DNA of 64,000 bases. Source: JABAAI01 sp965261955. GTDB lineage: Bacteria > Spirochaetota > Leptospiria > Leptospirales > Leptonemataceae. The position numbers and the translations under genes are program-made. The DNA is taken from the NCBI GenBank assembly GCA_965261955.1, contig CBDHEM010000069.1:248001-312000 (forward strand), in the 5' to 3' direction. Numbering within the stretch: the stretch's first letter is position 1; the number at the start of each line of letters is the position of its first letter. Below the pieces are notes generated by a model. That model was given only the letters and a program-made list of their open reading frames with translations, was not told the origin of the DNA and searched no databases. This document shows, one piece after another, positions 26,914 through 35,846 of the stretch.

Positions 26914-28284
26914 TTATCTCTGCCCCTTTATGATGTCCCCGCAATCGACTTTTTTTGCGGCACCCTGATTGCGGTTGATGTCATTGGTACCAGAGATGGT
27001 TTCACAGTCAGTTCCGCTATATAGCACGGCGGGCAACTGAGCCGTTGTACCAAAGTTCCAGTTTCCAGTGCCCCCGCTAGTGTTGACCGTCCAGCCCGAA
27101 GCGGTGGTGAGGGCCGCGATTTGAGCGGCTGTTTGAGACACGCAAACGGAAGACGAACATACCTTACCACTGCCAATGCCATTGGTGCCAGAGGCATCCA
27201 CAAAGTAGTTCTTTCTGGTTACAGAACCTCTATATTCCCCGATGAACCCGCCGACAGTAGTTCCTGTCCCCATCACAGCTCCCGTGGCATAGGAGTTGCT
27301 TACAGAACCACCAGAACGACCGATGAGCCCGCCAACATTATCCCTCCCCGTCACAGCTCCCGTGGCATAGGAGTTGATTACAGAATCATCATAAGAATAA
27401 CCGATGAACCCGCCGACATTATTCCCCGTCCCTGTCACAGCTCCCGTGGCATAGGAGTTGCTTACAAAACTACCAGAACTCCCGATGAGCCCGCCAACAC
27501 TATTAGCCTTCCCCGTCACATTTCCCGTGGCATAGGAGTTGCTTACTGAACCAGAAAAAGCCCAACCAATGAGCCCGCCGGTACCAAACGTCCCCGTCAC
27601 AGCTCCCGTGGCATAGGAGTTGCTTACAGAACTACCAGAACTCCCGATGAGCCCGCCGACACTATTCCTACCCGTCACAGTTCCCATGGCATAAGAATTG
27701 CTTACAGAACCATCAGATCTCCCGATGAGCCCGCCAACACCATCCTTACCCACTATATAGGCATCTGTCACACCTAGATCCTTAATCTCAGTATGACTGG
27801 CGATAGAGCCAAACAAGCCTACGAAGTCCGCAGATGGACGCTTGATGTAGAGGCTGGTGATTTTATACCCAGCTCCATCAAAGCTACCGGTGAAGGCGAC
27901 ATTAGCATTATTACGTACATATGTCCCAACGGGCGAAAAGCCCCGACAATTAGCTGTCTCCCCGTTACTGCCGTCGTAGGCTACGCAAGTCGCACTAGTG
28001 TCATTTTCGTTCCAGCTCGCGCTGGCGTCAATATCACCGCCTAAGCGGTAGTGTTCATTCAGGCTGTTCTTGATGTCTTTTAATTGGGCGTAACTCGTGA
28101 TAATAAGGGGACCCAATGGGGACACTTTTGTATTTGCTCCCCCTCGGACAGCAAAACTACAAGCAGAATAAAGTAAAATGGAGAGTATTGGGATCATGAA
28201 GAAGGACAGAGTTACGTTTTGTTTACAGCCCCGTGAGACAGGGGATAGTATACCTTTAGTCACGCTAGTTCCGATAGTTTTCAT
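26914..28284 (-). CDS. GLUG-repeat surface lipoprotein (456 aa)
   Basis: An unusual N-terminus of about 30 residues precedes a hydrophobic segment and lipobox LLYSAC (lipidated Cys42). Then comes a conserved leader (ITSYAQLKDIKNSLNEHYRL, GGDIDAS, GSFDGAGYKITSLYIKR, GLFG, IKDLGVTDAYI), and eight or so GLUG repeats of the form VGGLIG-x-S-x-SVSNSYATGAVTG that build a right-handed beta-helix. The C-terminal cap is WNFGTTAQLPAVLYSG to DCGDIIKGQR. The family is found on bacterial surfaces, often as adhesins; no specific ligand is known. The start ATG has an AAGAGGT site. GC content is clearly higher than in neighbouring genes, suggesting transfer or repeat homogenisation. It is a close paralogue of the 962-aa protein at 29968-32856. 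Confidence 0.85.
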   Translation of the reverse strand: MKTIGTSVTKGILSPVSRGCKQNVTLSFFMIPILSILLYSACSFAVRGGANTKVSPLGPLIITSYAQLKDIKNSLNEHYRLGGDIDASASWNENDTSATCVAYDGSNGETANCRGFSPVGTYVRNNANVAFTGSFDGAGYKITSLYIKRPSADFVGLFGSIASHTEIKDLGVTDAYIVGKDGVGGLIGRSDGSVSNSYAMGTVTGRNSVGGLIGSSGSSVSNSYATGAVTGTFGTGGLIGWAFSGSVSNSYATGNVTGKANSVGGLIGSSGSFVSNSYATGAVTGTGNNVGGFIGYSYDDSVINSYATGAVTGRDNVGGLIGRSGGSVSNSYATGAVMGTGTTVGGFIGEYRGSVTRKNYFVDASGTNGIGSGKVCSSSVCVSQTAAQIAALTTASGWTVNTSGGTGNWNFGTTAQLPAVLYSGTDCETISGTNDINRNQGAAKKVDCGDIIKGQR

Positions 28285-28307
28285 ACTATTGACCTCTTTT
28301 TTGCACG

Positions 28308-28353
28308 TAATCTTCTGTCCCGATTACGCACACGTTCCCGAGACAGAAGATTA
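28308..28353 (-). promoter_or_regulatory. 12-bp perfect dyad upstream of the GLUG lipoprotein gene
   Basis: TAATCTTCTGTC (28308-28319) and its exact reverse complement GACAGAAGATTA (28342-28353) flank a 22-nt loop, 24-70 bp upstream of the ATG at 28284. It could be an operator or a 5'-leader hairpin controlling surface lipoprotein expression. Confidence 0.5.
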
Positions 28354-28399
28354 TATCTACCACAAGTTAGGCAGGGCGTATGTCAAACTAATTTTGGGA

Positions 28400-28505
28400 A
28401 GGTGAACACGCCGTACCACCGCCAATGCCATTGGTGCCAAAGGCATCCACTTGGTAGTTCTTTCCACTAAGAGCATTAGTTGGCCGCCCTAAACCATCCC
28501 ACTAG
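28400..28505 (-). pseudogene. GLUG lipoprotein remnant
   Basis: The minus strand reads GLVGW..LGRPTNALSGKNYQVDAFGTNGIGGGTACS, matching the C-terminal GKNYFVDASGTNGIGGG block of both GLUG lipoproteins. Neither end of a gene is present. It is probably the leftover of a third GLUG gene after recombination with R2 repeats, which resume immediately to its right. Confidence 0.6.
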
Positions 28506-28660
28506 GCCACCAGAAACGCCGCTTCAATCGCAAAAATAAGCGAAGCTTGTTTTATCTACACAAAGCTTTTTTTCTACCCTCAAAGCCTGTTTTTATCCAC
28601 GACTCTGCCTTATTTTTATCCAAAGCCCGGTCCTCACAAAAAGCGCCCCTTCAATCATAA
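28506..28660. repeat. R2 repeat block 2
   Basis: One to two R2 units: GAAACGCCGCTTCAATCGC, ATAAGCGAAGCTTGTTTTATCTACA (hairpin plus DnaA-box-like TTATCTACA at 28552-28560), then TTATCCACG and TTATCCAAAGCCCGG. From 28660 to 28833 the sequence is AT-rich with nothing recognisable. Confidence 0.7.
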
Positions 28661-28833
28661 CCGATCTCTGGTTTTCGGTTTTAGACAATACAAATCATTT
28701 ACACTCCCTCTAATCATATAATGGTGGGCTATATTTTATAATCATGCAAAGCCTCAACAATTCGTTTTACAAAAGAGATTAGCACAATCAGGCCATACTG
28801 TGAAAGGCGGCTCAATTTGACGCTCACTCTTAT

Positions 28834-29478
28834 TCAATATAGTTTTGCCTTAAAACCAGGAGCATTGGCAATTTGTGCACCGCCTTTGCCTTTTTGTGTC
28901 AGTACAAAAAGCCCTAGAGAACTAGCTTTTTTTTCTACTTCCTTTTTCATAACTAGGCCAGCAATACACCCTATAATTTTATGCTTCTTGTACTGTGGGA
29001 AATCAATTCTGAAGGCTGGAATTTGTTTGTTGATGAGATTTTCAAGATTTCTGTTGGTTACTTTACTTTTCACTTCAACTATAGCTACGTATGTCCCATT
29101 TACAGCTATCAAGTCATATTCACGCTCACTAATGGCTTTGACGCGCTGGCTTACACTAGTTAGCTTGATTCCCCTCTCTTGCATCAGGGCTTCTATATTG
29201 CGACGAAATAAATCTTCCGCTATTTCGCCCTGAGTATTGTCTATTCCTCCCAACTCTTTAGCCATTTCAGCCAAGGCGGCTTCTGTTTTTTGCTGGGCAA
29301 CTTCTGTTTTGCGGTGCTCCTTAGCTAACTCAGCCAAGGCAGCTTCTGTTTTTTGCTGAGCAACTTCTGTTTTTTGCTGAGCAACTTCTGTCTTTTGCTG
29401 GGCAATTTCTGTTTTACGTTGATCCTTGGCCAATTCGGCTAGGATGGCCTTAATCTCCTTAATTTCAGTGTCGACCAT
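28834..29478 (-). CDS. Coiled-coil protein with PD-(D/E)XK nuclease-like domain (DUF3782-type)
   Basis: 214 residues from ATG 29478, which has a strong AGGAGG site 8 nt upstream; the frame is open 7 codons further but without such a site. Residues about 1-85 are a coiled coil of near-exact repeats (KTEVAQQ, LAELAKEHRKTEVAQQ). Residues about 95-214 contain EYDLIAVNGTYVAIVEVKSK, the D...ExK core of the PD-(D/E)XK fold, then a helix and KIIGCIAGLVM. Such proteins are abundant in cyanobacteria and some spirochaetes; their DNA substrates are unknown. The heptads are encoded by near-identical DNA repeats that could vary in number. It lies alone between R2 blocks and GLUG genes, so it may be part of the same mobile neighbourhood. 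Confidence 0.75.
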   Translation of the reverse strand: MVDTEIKEIKAILAELAKDQRKTEIAQQKTEVAQQKTEVAQQKTEAALAELAKEHRKTEVAQQKTEAALAEMAKELGGIDNTQGEIAEDLFRRNIEALMQERGIKLTSVSQRVKAISEREYDLIAVNGTYVAIVEVKSKVTNRNLENLINKQIPAFRIDFPQYKKHKIIGCIAGLVMKKEVEKKASSLGLFVLTQKGKGGAQIANAPGFKAKLY

Positions 29479-29614
29479 TTGGAAACACCTCCTATGCATT
29501 CAATACATACACTTTGTTTGGCTTTGTCAAATATTTAAATATGAAAGAGAAATACAAGTTCTCTAAGCCTATCTTGAGAACATTATTGGCAGATAAATGC
29601 CATAAACACAAGCC

Positions 29615-29962
29615 CTTTCCTCACCAGAATCGCCGCTTCAATCGCAAAAATAAGCGAAGCTTGTTTTATCTACACAAAGCTTATTTCTACCCTCAAAGCT
29701 TGTTTTATCCACCAAAGCCTGTTTCTACCCACACCTCCGCCTTATTTTTATCCAAAGCCCGGTACTCACCAAAATCGCCCCTACACAAAGGGCCTTTTCC
29801 CGCACCCTCCCAGAATCGCCGCTTCAATCGCAAAAATAAGCGAAGCTTGTTTTATCTACACAAAGTCCGTTTTTATCCACGAAGCCTGTTTTATCTACAC
29901 AAAGTCCGTTTTTATCTACAACTCTGGCTTATTTCTACGACGATCCCAGCCTATTTTCTCCT
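29615..29962. repeat. R2 repeat block 3
   Basis: Two R2 units with CAGAATCGCCGCTTCAATCG at about 29622 and 29812, each followed by AAAATAAGCGAAGCTTGTTTT and several 9-mers of the TTATC(C/T)AC(A/C/G) kind: TTATCTACA near 29663, 29853, 29893 and 29913, TTATCCACC near 29707 and TTATCCACG near 29874. The block sits at the 3' end of the large GLUG lipoprotein gene. The 135 bp to its left (29480-29614) show nothing recognisable. Confidence 0.75.
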
Positions 29963-29967
29963 ATCCG

Positions 29968-32856
29968 CTACCTCTGCCCCTTTATGATATCCCCGCAATC
30001 CGGTATGCTTGTATCACCCTCATTGGTGTTGACGTTGTTGGTGCCAGTTATGGTCTCACAGCTAGTGCCGCTATAGAGCACGGCGGGTAACTGCACGGTC
30101 GTTCCAAAATTCCAGTCGTCGCTTGTCCAACTGCTCACAGAGGTTAATGCCTCTATCTCCGCTATAGTCTTGTTCGCACACGCACCGCCTGAACACGATC
30201 CAGGTCCACCGCCAATGCCATTGGTGCCAGAGCCATCCACAAAGTAGTTCTTTCCACTAGCAATACCCCCCCCCCGCAAGTACCCAACTAGGCCGCCTAC
30301 AGAACTACCACCTCTCACATCCCCTGTGGCGTAACTGCTACTAATACTCTGCTGCCGAGCGGCACCCGCCAATCCGCCGACCGCAATCGTGATACCAACA
30401 ACGTTACCCGTGGCATAACTATTACTGATACTGCCCGGATAGCCTCCCACCAATCCTCCGACATGGTTACCACCTCTTACGTCACATGTCGCATAACTAT
30501 TACTGATACTGCCCGGATAGCCTCCCACCAATCCTCCGACAAGTTGACCAGAACCATTCACATTACCGGTCGCATAGCTGTTAGCAACACTAGCACCACT
30601 ACCTACTAGCCCGCCGACGTCATCTTTACCTACTACATAGGCATCTGTCACACCTATATTCTTAATCTCAGCGACGCCGTTTGCATAACCAAACAGACCT
30701 ACGCCATCCATATTTGAACGATTTACATAGAGTCTCTTGATTTTATGGCCAGCTCCATCGAAGCTACCAGAGAACTTAGTCCTATCATTCCCTATGGGCT
30801 CAAAGCCCGTACAAGTGGGTGTAGCCCCGTTACTGCCGTTGTAGGCTACGCAGGTAGCTCCAGAGTCATTTTCATTCCAGCTCGCACTGGCGTCAATGTC
30901 ATTGCCCAAGCGGTAGTGTTTAGACAGACCGTTTTTGACTGTTTTGAGTTGGGCATAAGTCGTAATGATGATGGGGAAGCTGGGAAAATCCCCTCGTGCA
31001 ATGGCAATGGGCTGCCCTGGGAGCAGATCCCCGCAATCGGGTATTTTTGTATCACCCTCATTCCTGTTGATGTCATTGGTAGCGATCGTTTCACAGCTAG
31101 TGCCGCTATAGAGCACAGCCGGCAACTGAGTCGTTGTACCAAAGTTCCAGTTTCCCATGCTTCCGGTCGTCCAGCCCGAAGTGGAAGAGTCGAGGGCCGC
31201 GATTTGGACGGCTGTTTGAGACACACAAACGGTAGACAAACACGCTCCAGTACCACCGCCAATACCATCAGTGCCAGAGGCATCCACAAAGTAGTTCTTT
31301 CCGGTTACAGAACCAAAATCAGAATCATCAAAAATACCGAGGAGCCCGCCGACAGTAGTTCCTGTCCCCGTCCCCGTCACATCTCCCGTGGCATAGGAGT
31401 TGCTTACTGAACCAGAACCATCAAAAATACCGAGGAGCCCACCAACAGTATTACCCGCCACATCTCCCGTGGCATAGGAGTTGCTTACTGAACCAGAACC
31501 ATGAAAACCACCGATGAGCCCGCCGACTTTATCACCCCCCCTACCCCCCGTCACAGCTCCCGTGGCATATGAGTTGCTTACAGAACCAGTAGAAGAACCG
31601 ATGATCCCACCAACCTCCCCCGTCCCCGTCCCCGTCCCCGTGACATCTCCCGTGGCATAGGAGTTGCTTACAGAAGCTTGAGAATGACCGATGAGCCCAC
31701 CGACATAATTACTCCCCGTCACAGTTACCGTCGCATAGGAGTTGCTTACTGAACCAGAACCAAGAGAATGACCGATGAGCCCGCCAACATTATCACTAGT
31801 ACTAGAACTCCCCCCAATCACATTACCGGTCGCATAGGAGTTACTTACAGAAGCTTGAGAATGACCGATGAGCCCGCCGACACTATCCTTACCCACTACA
31901 TAGGCATCTGTCACACCTATATTCTTAATCTTAGTATTACTGGCGGTATAGCCAAACAGACCTACGCCATCGACACTTGAACGATTCACATAGAGTTTCT
32001 TGATTTTATGACCAGCCCCATCGAAGCTACCGGTGAAGGTATTTCCCGAATCTTTCCCTATGGGCGTAAAGCCAGTGCAAGTGGCTGTAGCCCCGTTACT
32101 GCCGTTGTAGGCTACGCAGGTCGTCGCACTAGAGTCATCTTCATTCCAGCTAGGGCTGGCGTCGATGTCACCGCCCAAACGGTAGTGTTTGTTCAGACCG
32201 TTTTTGACGGTTTTGAGTTGGGCATAGGTGGTGATGATGATGGGAAAACTGGGCACCGTACCTGGAGACCCTATTTCGAATTCTCTTTCTATCCAGCGAC
32301 CGCAACCAAACTGATTGCAGGTGCGTACTCGAGTATAGCATACTTGTCCGGGGTACATTGCAGGCAACTCATACTCACTATCTGTGATACTCTCCTCCCT
32401 TGTTTGGCCCCAGTTTACATCTGAGAGTTTCACTCTCTCTGCTTGACAAATCTTAGTTATTTCATACTCTTCGGCCCCTTCCATATCCTCCCAATTCACA
32501 CTGTACCTATGCTGCTCCCCCATTGGGAGGGCAGAGTCAAGGTCTTTTATATCGAGATTTCCCGGTGCAAAGGGAAGGCAGTGATCTTCTGGATCAACCG
32601 TGGCATCTCCATTACAAGGGATAGCTTCTGTAGTACAAGCCGCAGAAAAAAGCCATAAAGACAGGGGTATGACCCAAATAGCCGAAAAAGATGACGAGAG
32701 GAGCGAGGAGCGTTGACTCTTGGAAACTATTTTCCTGACTGCTTTCTTGCTCGCAGGAGTCAGCACAGAAAAACCCTGTCGGACGTTGCGCTTCCCAGCA
32801 AAAATTTGATTATATATCACTGATATATATTTCTTTGTATAGGTTAATACGCTCAT
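29968..32856 (-). CDS. Large GLUG-repeat surface lipoprotein with FnIII-like domain and two tandem GLUG modules (962 aa)
   Basis: The ATG at 32856 has GGAGGA just upstream; an in-frame TTG at 32868 lies before that site and is not preferred. A 70-residue basic N-region precedes lipobox LFSAAC (Cys74). Residues about 100-185 look like a fibronectin-type-III fold (HRYSVNWEDMEGAEEYEITK, CYTRVRTCNQFGCGRW). Two complete modules follow, each with SFPIIITTYAQLKTVKNGL, GSFDGAGHKIK-LYVNRS, GLFGY, GLUG repeats (VGGLIGHSxxSVSNSYATG) and a cap WNFGTT-QLPAVLYSGTSCETI to PDCGD. The gene therefore looks like an internal duplication of the module seen in the 456-aa paralogue. A G10 tract (30266-30275) lies in frame near residue 862. 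Confidence 0.85.
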   Translation of the reverse strand: MSVLTYTKKYISVIYNQIFAGKRNVRQGFSVLTPASKKAVRKIVSKSQRSSLLSSSFSAIWVIPLSLWLFSAACTTEAIPCNGDATVDPEDHCLPFAPGNLDIKDLDSALPMGEQHRYSVNWEDMEGAEEYEITKICQAERVKLSDVNWGQTREESITDSEYELPAMYPGQVCYTRVRTCNQFGCGRWIEREFEIGSPGTVPSFPIIITTYAQLKTVKNGLNKHYRLGGDIDASPSWNEDDSSATTCVAYNGSNGATATCTGFTPIGKDSGNTFTGSFDGAGHKIKKLYVNRSSVDGVGLFGYTASNTKIKNIGVTDAYVVGKDSVGGLIGHSQASVSNSYATGNVIGGSSSTSDNVGGLIGHSLGSGSVSNSYATVTVTGSNYVGGLIGHSQASVSNSYATGDVTGTGTGTGEVGGIIGSSTGSVSNSYATGAVTGGRGGDKVGGLIGGFHGSGSVSNSYATGDVAGNTVGGLLGIFDGSGSVSNSYATGDVTGTGTGTTVGGLLGIFDDSDFGSVTGKNYFVDASGTDGIGGGTGACLSTVCVSQTAVQIAALDSSTSGWTTGSMGNWNFGTTTQLPAVLYSGTSCETIATNDINRNEGDTKIPDCGDLLPGQPIAIARGDFPSFPIIITTYAQLKTVKNGLSKHYRLGNDIDASASWNENDSGATCVAYNGSNGATPTCTGFEPIGNDRTKFSGSFDGAGHKIKRLYVNRSNMDGVGLFGYANGVAEIKNIGVTDAYVVGKDDVGGLVGSGASVANSYATGNVNGSGQLVGGLVGGYPGSISNSYATCDVRGGNHVGGLVGGYPGSISNSYATGNVVGITIAVGGLAGAARQQSISSSYATGDVRGGSSVGGLVGYLRGGGIASGKNYFVDGSGTNGIGGGPGSCSGGACANKTIAEIEALTSVSSWTSDDWNFGTTVQLPAVLYSGTSCETITGTNNVNTNEGDTSIPDCGDIIKGQR
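30266..30275 (-). repeat. In-frame G10 homopolymer in the large GLUG lipoprotein
   Basis: Ten C's on the plus strand (ten G's in the coding strand) encode RGGG in LRGGGIASG. At this length the read frame is open; a gain or loss of one base would truncate the last ~100 residues, including the C-terminal cap. Confidence 0.85.
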
Positions 32857-32868
32857 AAAATCCTCCAA

Positions 32869-34630
32869 AAAGAGATAACTATGCTAGCTCTATGTTTTTC
32901 GCCACACACACCCTCTTCACACCTTGCTCTTCACATGACAAAGTTTCGGGGTATTTTGGGGGAAGAAACATTAACACCCACATTATATTCTATCTGTTTC
33001 CCGGGTCAAACTAATTTTAAACAAAAATTGGAAGGTTTTTTTGGGGGAAGAATGCGTCGTGGTGGGGTTACCTAAACTAAAGGGAACTTACCAGAGGAAG
33101 CTTTGCTGGAGCAAAGCTCTCGATTTTGAGGGCGCGAAAAAAGGCAAGGCTCCGCATGGGAAATAAGCGAGGTTGGGGAGGCTTGCTCATGTTTGGAGGC
33201 GTTCATGGTAGGCTTTGCGATTGGGAGGGTTTGCTATGTTGGGAGGCTTACTTGGAAAGCTTTGCTGGAGCAAAGCTCTCGATTTTGAGGGCGCGAAAAA
33301 AGGCAAGGCTTCACGTGGGAAACAAGCGAAGCTGGGAGGCTTGCCTAAAGGAAGCTTTGTGTTGGAAGGGTTACTCATGTTGGAAGGTATTCGTGGTAGG
33401 CTTTGCGAGTGGAAAGTTTGCCTATGTAAGGGAGGCTTTGCTGAGGCAAAGCTCTCGATTTTAAGCGCGCGAAAAAGGCGAGGCGGGAGCGAAATGTTGG
33501 GAGGTGTTCGTGGAAGGCTTTGCGAGTGAAAGGCTTTGCCAAGGCAAAGCTAGAGCAAAGCACCCGATTTTAAGGCCGTGAAAAAGGCAAGGCTTCACAT
33601 GGGAAACCAGCGAAGCTGGGAGGCTTGCCTAAAGGAAGCTTTGTTAGAGCAAAGCTCCCGACTTTAAAGGCGCGAAAAAAGGCAAGGCTCCACGTGGGAA
33701 ACAAGCGAAGCTGGGAGGGTTGCCTATGAAAGAAAGCTTTGCTGAGGCAAAGCTAGCGATTTTAAGGGCGCGAAAAAGGCGAGGCTTCACATGGGAAACA
33801 AGCGAAGCTGGGAGGCTTACTTGGAAAGCTTTGTTAGAGCAAAGCTCCCGACTTTAAAGGCGCGAAAAAAGGCGAGGCTTCACGTGGGAAACAAGCGAAG
33901 CTGGGAGGTTTACGATTGGGAAGAAGGCGTTCTGTGGAAAGTTTTGCGGTGGAAGGTCAGCTTTCCTATGAAAGAAAGCTTTGCTGGAGCAAAGCCCTTG
34001 ATTTTAAGGCCGCGAAAAAAGGCAAGACTCCACGTGGGAAACAAGCGAAGCGTGGGAGGCTATCTTGGGAGGCTTTGCGGTGGAAGGGTTGCTCATGTTG
34101 GAAGGTGTCCGTGGGTAGGGTCGCTTGGTAGCTTTGCTGGAGTAAAGCTCCCAATATTTAAGGACGCGAAAAAGGCAAGGCTTACGTGGAAAACAAGCGA
34201 AGCTGGGAGGCTTACTTGGGAAAAATGCGTCGTGGTGGGGTTACCTAAACTAAAGGGAACTTACCAGAGGAAGCTTTGCTGGGGCAAAGCTCTCGATTTT
34301 AAGCGCGCGAAAAAAGCGAGGCGGGAGCGAAATATTGGGAGGCTCTCTTTGGTAGGCTTTGCGAGTGGAAAGTTTGCCTATGTAAGGTAGGCTTTGCTGA
34401 AGCAAACCCCCGACTTTAAGGGCGCGAAAAAGGCAAGGCTTACGTGGGAAACCAGCGAAGCTGAGAGGCTCTCTTGGGAGGCTTTGCTGAAGCAAAGCCC
34501 TCGATTTTGAGGGCGCGAAATGTTGGGAGGTATTCGTGGCAAGCTTTGCGATTGGGAGGGTTTCCTATGAAAGAAAGCTTTGCTGAGGCAAAGCTAGCGA
34601 TTTTAAGGCCGCGAAAAAGGCAAGGCTTCA
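32869..34630. repeat. R1 repeat array, part 1
   Basis: After about 170 bp of unremarkable sequence, about 13 R1 units follow from 33045. A typical unit has GCTTTGC-TGGA/TGAG-GCAAAGC (7-bp hairpin), CCGATTTTAAGGGCGCGAAA, AAGGCAAGGCTTCACGTGGG and AAACAAGCGAAGCTGGGAGG, then a short variable joint. GGGCGCGAAA-type cores occur near 33131, 33290, 33466, 33573, 33669, 33767, 33858, 34008, 34163, 34303, 34421, 34512 and 34607. A longer block (ATGCGTCGTGGTGGGGTTAC and onward, about 75 bp) occurs at both 33050 and 34219. No real gene is visible; open frames here follow the repeats. Confidence 0.85.
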
Positions 34631-34689
34631 TGACCTTCCCCCAATATTTAGTACAGTCCTTTTTAGCTTTTTTTTCATTAAGCAGCATA

Positions 34690-35556
34690 TTAAGCAGCAT
34701 AGTATTCTTCCTCAAATTTGATAGGACTCTTATATCCTAAAAATGAATGTTTTCTACGCCTATTATAAAATACCTCAATATACTCAAAAATATTTCTCCT
34801 AACTTCAAATATATTTAGATATGTATTTTTATGTACCTCCTCTATTTTCAAACTCCCAAAAAAAGATTCCGCAACAGCATTATCATAGCAGTTACCTTTG
34901 CGGCTCATACTCGATACAAATCCATATTTATCAAGCTTGCTCCTAAATTGATAACTCGCGTATTGACTTCCTCTGTCAGAATGAAAAATCAAACCCTTCT
35001 TAGGCTTATTTTGAGCAACGGCTCTGTCTAAAGCTTCTATGACCATTTCTGTTCTCATGTGATCTGTAAGAGACCAACCAACTATTTTTCTGCTACATAA
35101 ATCAAGTATCACGCATAGATATAACCAACCTACGGCTGATTTAATGTAAGTAATATCAGAAACCCAGACCTTATTAGGTTCAAGGATATTAAATTCCTGT
35201 CCTAGTAGGTTCTTAGAAATAGGGTAAGCATGAGCTGAATTTGTAGTCAGAACCTTGAATTTAGGCTTAATTTGGGCAGAAAGTCCTATATTTCTCATAA
35301 CTTTAGCTACCCTATTTTCTGAAACCTTACATCGCATATCATGCAATTCTGACGTAATCCTTGGAGAGCCATAAATACCCTTAAACTTATGAAAAATATC
35401 TCTAATCATATTTTCAAGTTTTTGTGTCTCGAAAGCCCTTTTACTTGTTTTATGTTTTACCCAAACATTAAAACCGCTCCTTGAAATCGTTAATAAAGAG
35501 CACATTTTCTGCACAGGAAATGAGGAGCGATGTTTCTTAATAAATTGAAACTTCAT
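34690..35556 (-). CDS. IS3 transposase OrfB (DDE integrase domain)
   Basis: 288 residues. The N-terminal helix-turn-helix/HTH_21 region includes SRSGFNVWVKHK and IYGSPRITSELHDM. The catalytic core shows VWVSDITYI (Asp), FHSDRGSQYAS (Asp) and NAVAESFFGSLKIE (Glu), ending with FYNRRRKHSFLGYKSPIKFE. Its ATG overlaps the orfA stop as ATGA, so expression is probably by termination-reinitiation rather than the -1 frameshift usual for IS3. All catalytic residues are present, so it is likely functional. Confidence 0.93.
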   Translation of the reverse strand: MKFQFIKKHRSSFPVQKMCSLLTISRSGFNVWVKHKTSKRAFETQKLENMIRDIFHKFKGIYGSPRITSELHDMRCKVSENRVAKVMRNIGLSAQIKPKFKVLTTNSAHAYPISKNLLGQEFNILEPNKVWVSDITYIKSAVGWLYLCVILDLCSRKIVGWSLTDHMRTEMVIEALDRAVAQNKPKKGLIFHSDRGSQYASYQFRSKLDKYGFVSSMSRKGNCYDNAVAESFFGSLKIEEVHKNTYLNIFEVRRNIFEYIEVFYNRRRKHSFLGYKSPIKFEEEYYAA

Positions 35557-35846
35557 TTCTGTGGTTTTATGAAAATGGCTACCGACTTTTTTAAGATATC
35601 CCTTTCTTGACGAAGTTCGGAATTCTCTTTGCGAAGCCTAGATAATTCCGCCTCTATAGAACGATTAGGATCAGAGTTATTAAACTCATATTTCCTACGC
35701 CATTTATAGAGTGTAGTTTCAGATACCTCAAAAGCTTCACTGACCTCTTTTGCTAATTTCTTCTTTTTGATCCAGTAGTCTACCGTATCCTTCTTAAATT
35801 GTTCATCATAGCGTTTAGCTGACGCCTTGATAGTGTTTGTTTCCAT
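35553..35846 (-). CDS. IS3 transposase OrfA (helix-turn-helix)
   Basis: 97 residues from ATG 35846, which has AGGAAG upstream; the longer frame to 35906 runs into the terminal repeat and is not the start. It has METNTIKASAKRYDEQFKKD, a helix-turn-helix (LAKEVSEAFEVSETTLYKWR) and a leucine zipper (IEAELSRLRKENSELRQERD). It recognises the element ends and partners with OrfB. Confidence 0.9.
   Translation of the reverse strand: METNTIKASAKRYDEQFKKDTVDYWIKKKKLAKEVSEAFEVSETTLYKWRRKYEFNNSDPNRSIEAELSRLRKENSELRQERDILKKSVAIFIKPQK

Noticed and set aside
26496..27024. Two overlapping plus-strand frames after the exoprotein, possible immunity protein
   Set aside because: Their sequence is R2 repeat translated (RIAASIAKTSEACF), and they run into the opposite-strand GLUG gene. 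No immunity-like features.
29968..32856. Diversity-generating retroelement target in the GLUG protein
   Set aside because: No reverse transcriptase or template repeat in the window; variation is by whole GLUG repeats.
33126..34715. Many open frames of 60-200 codons in both directions across the R1 array
   Set aside because: They share the same repeated peptides, overlap on both strands, lack ribosome binding sites and simply follow the R1 DNA repeat.
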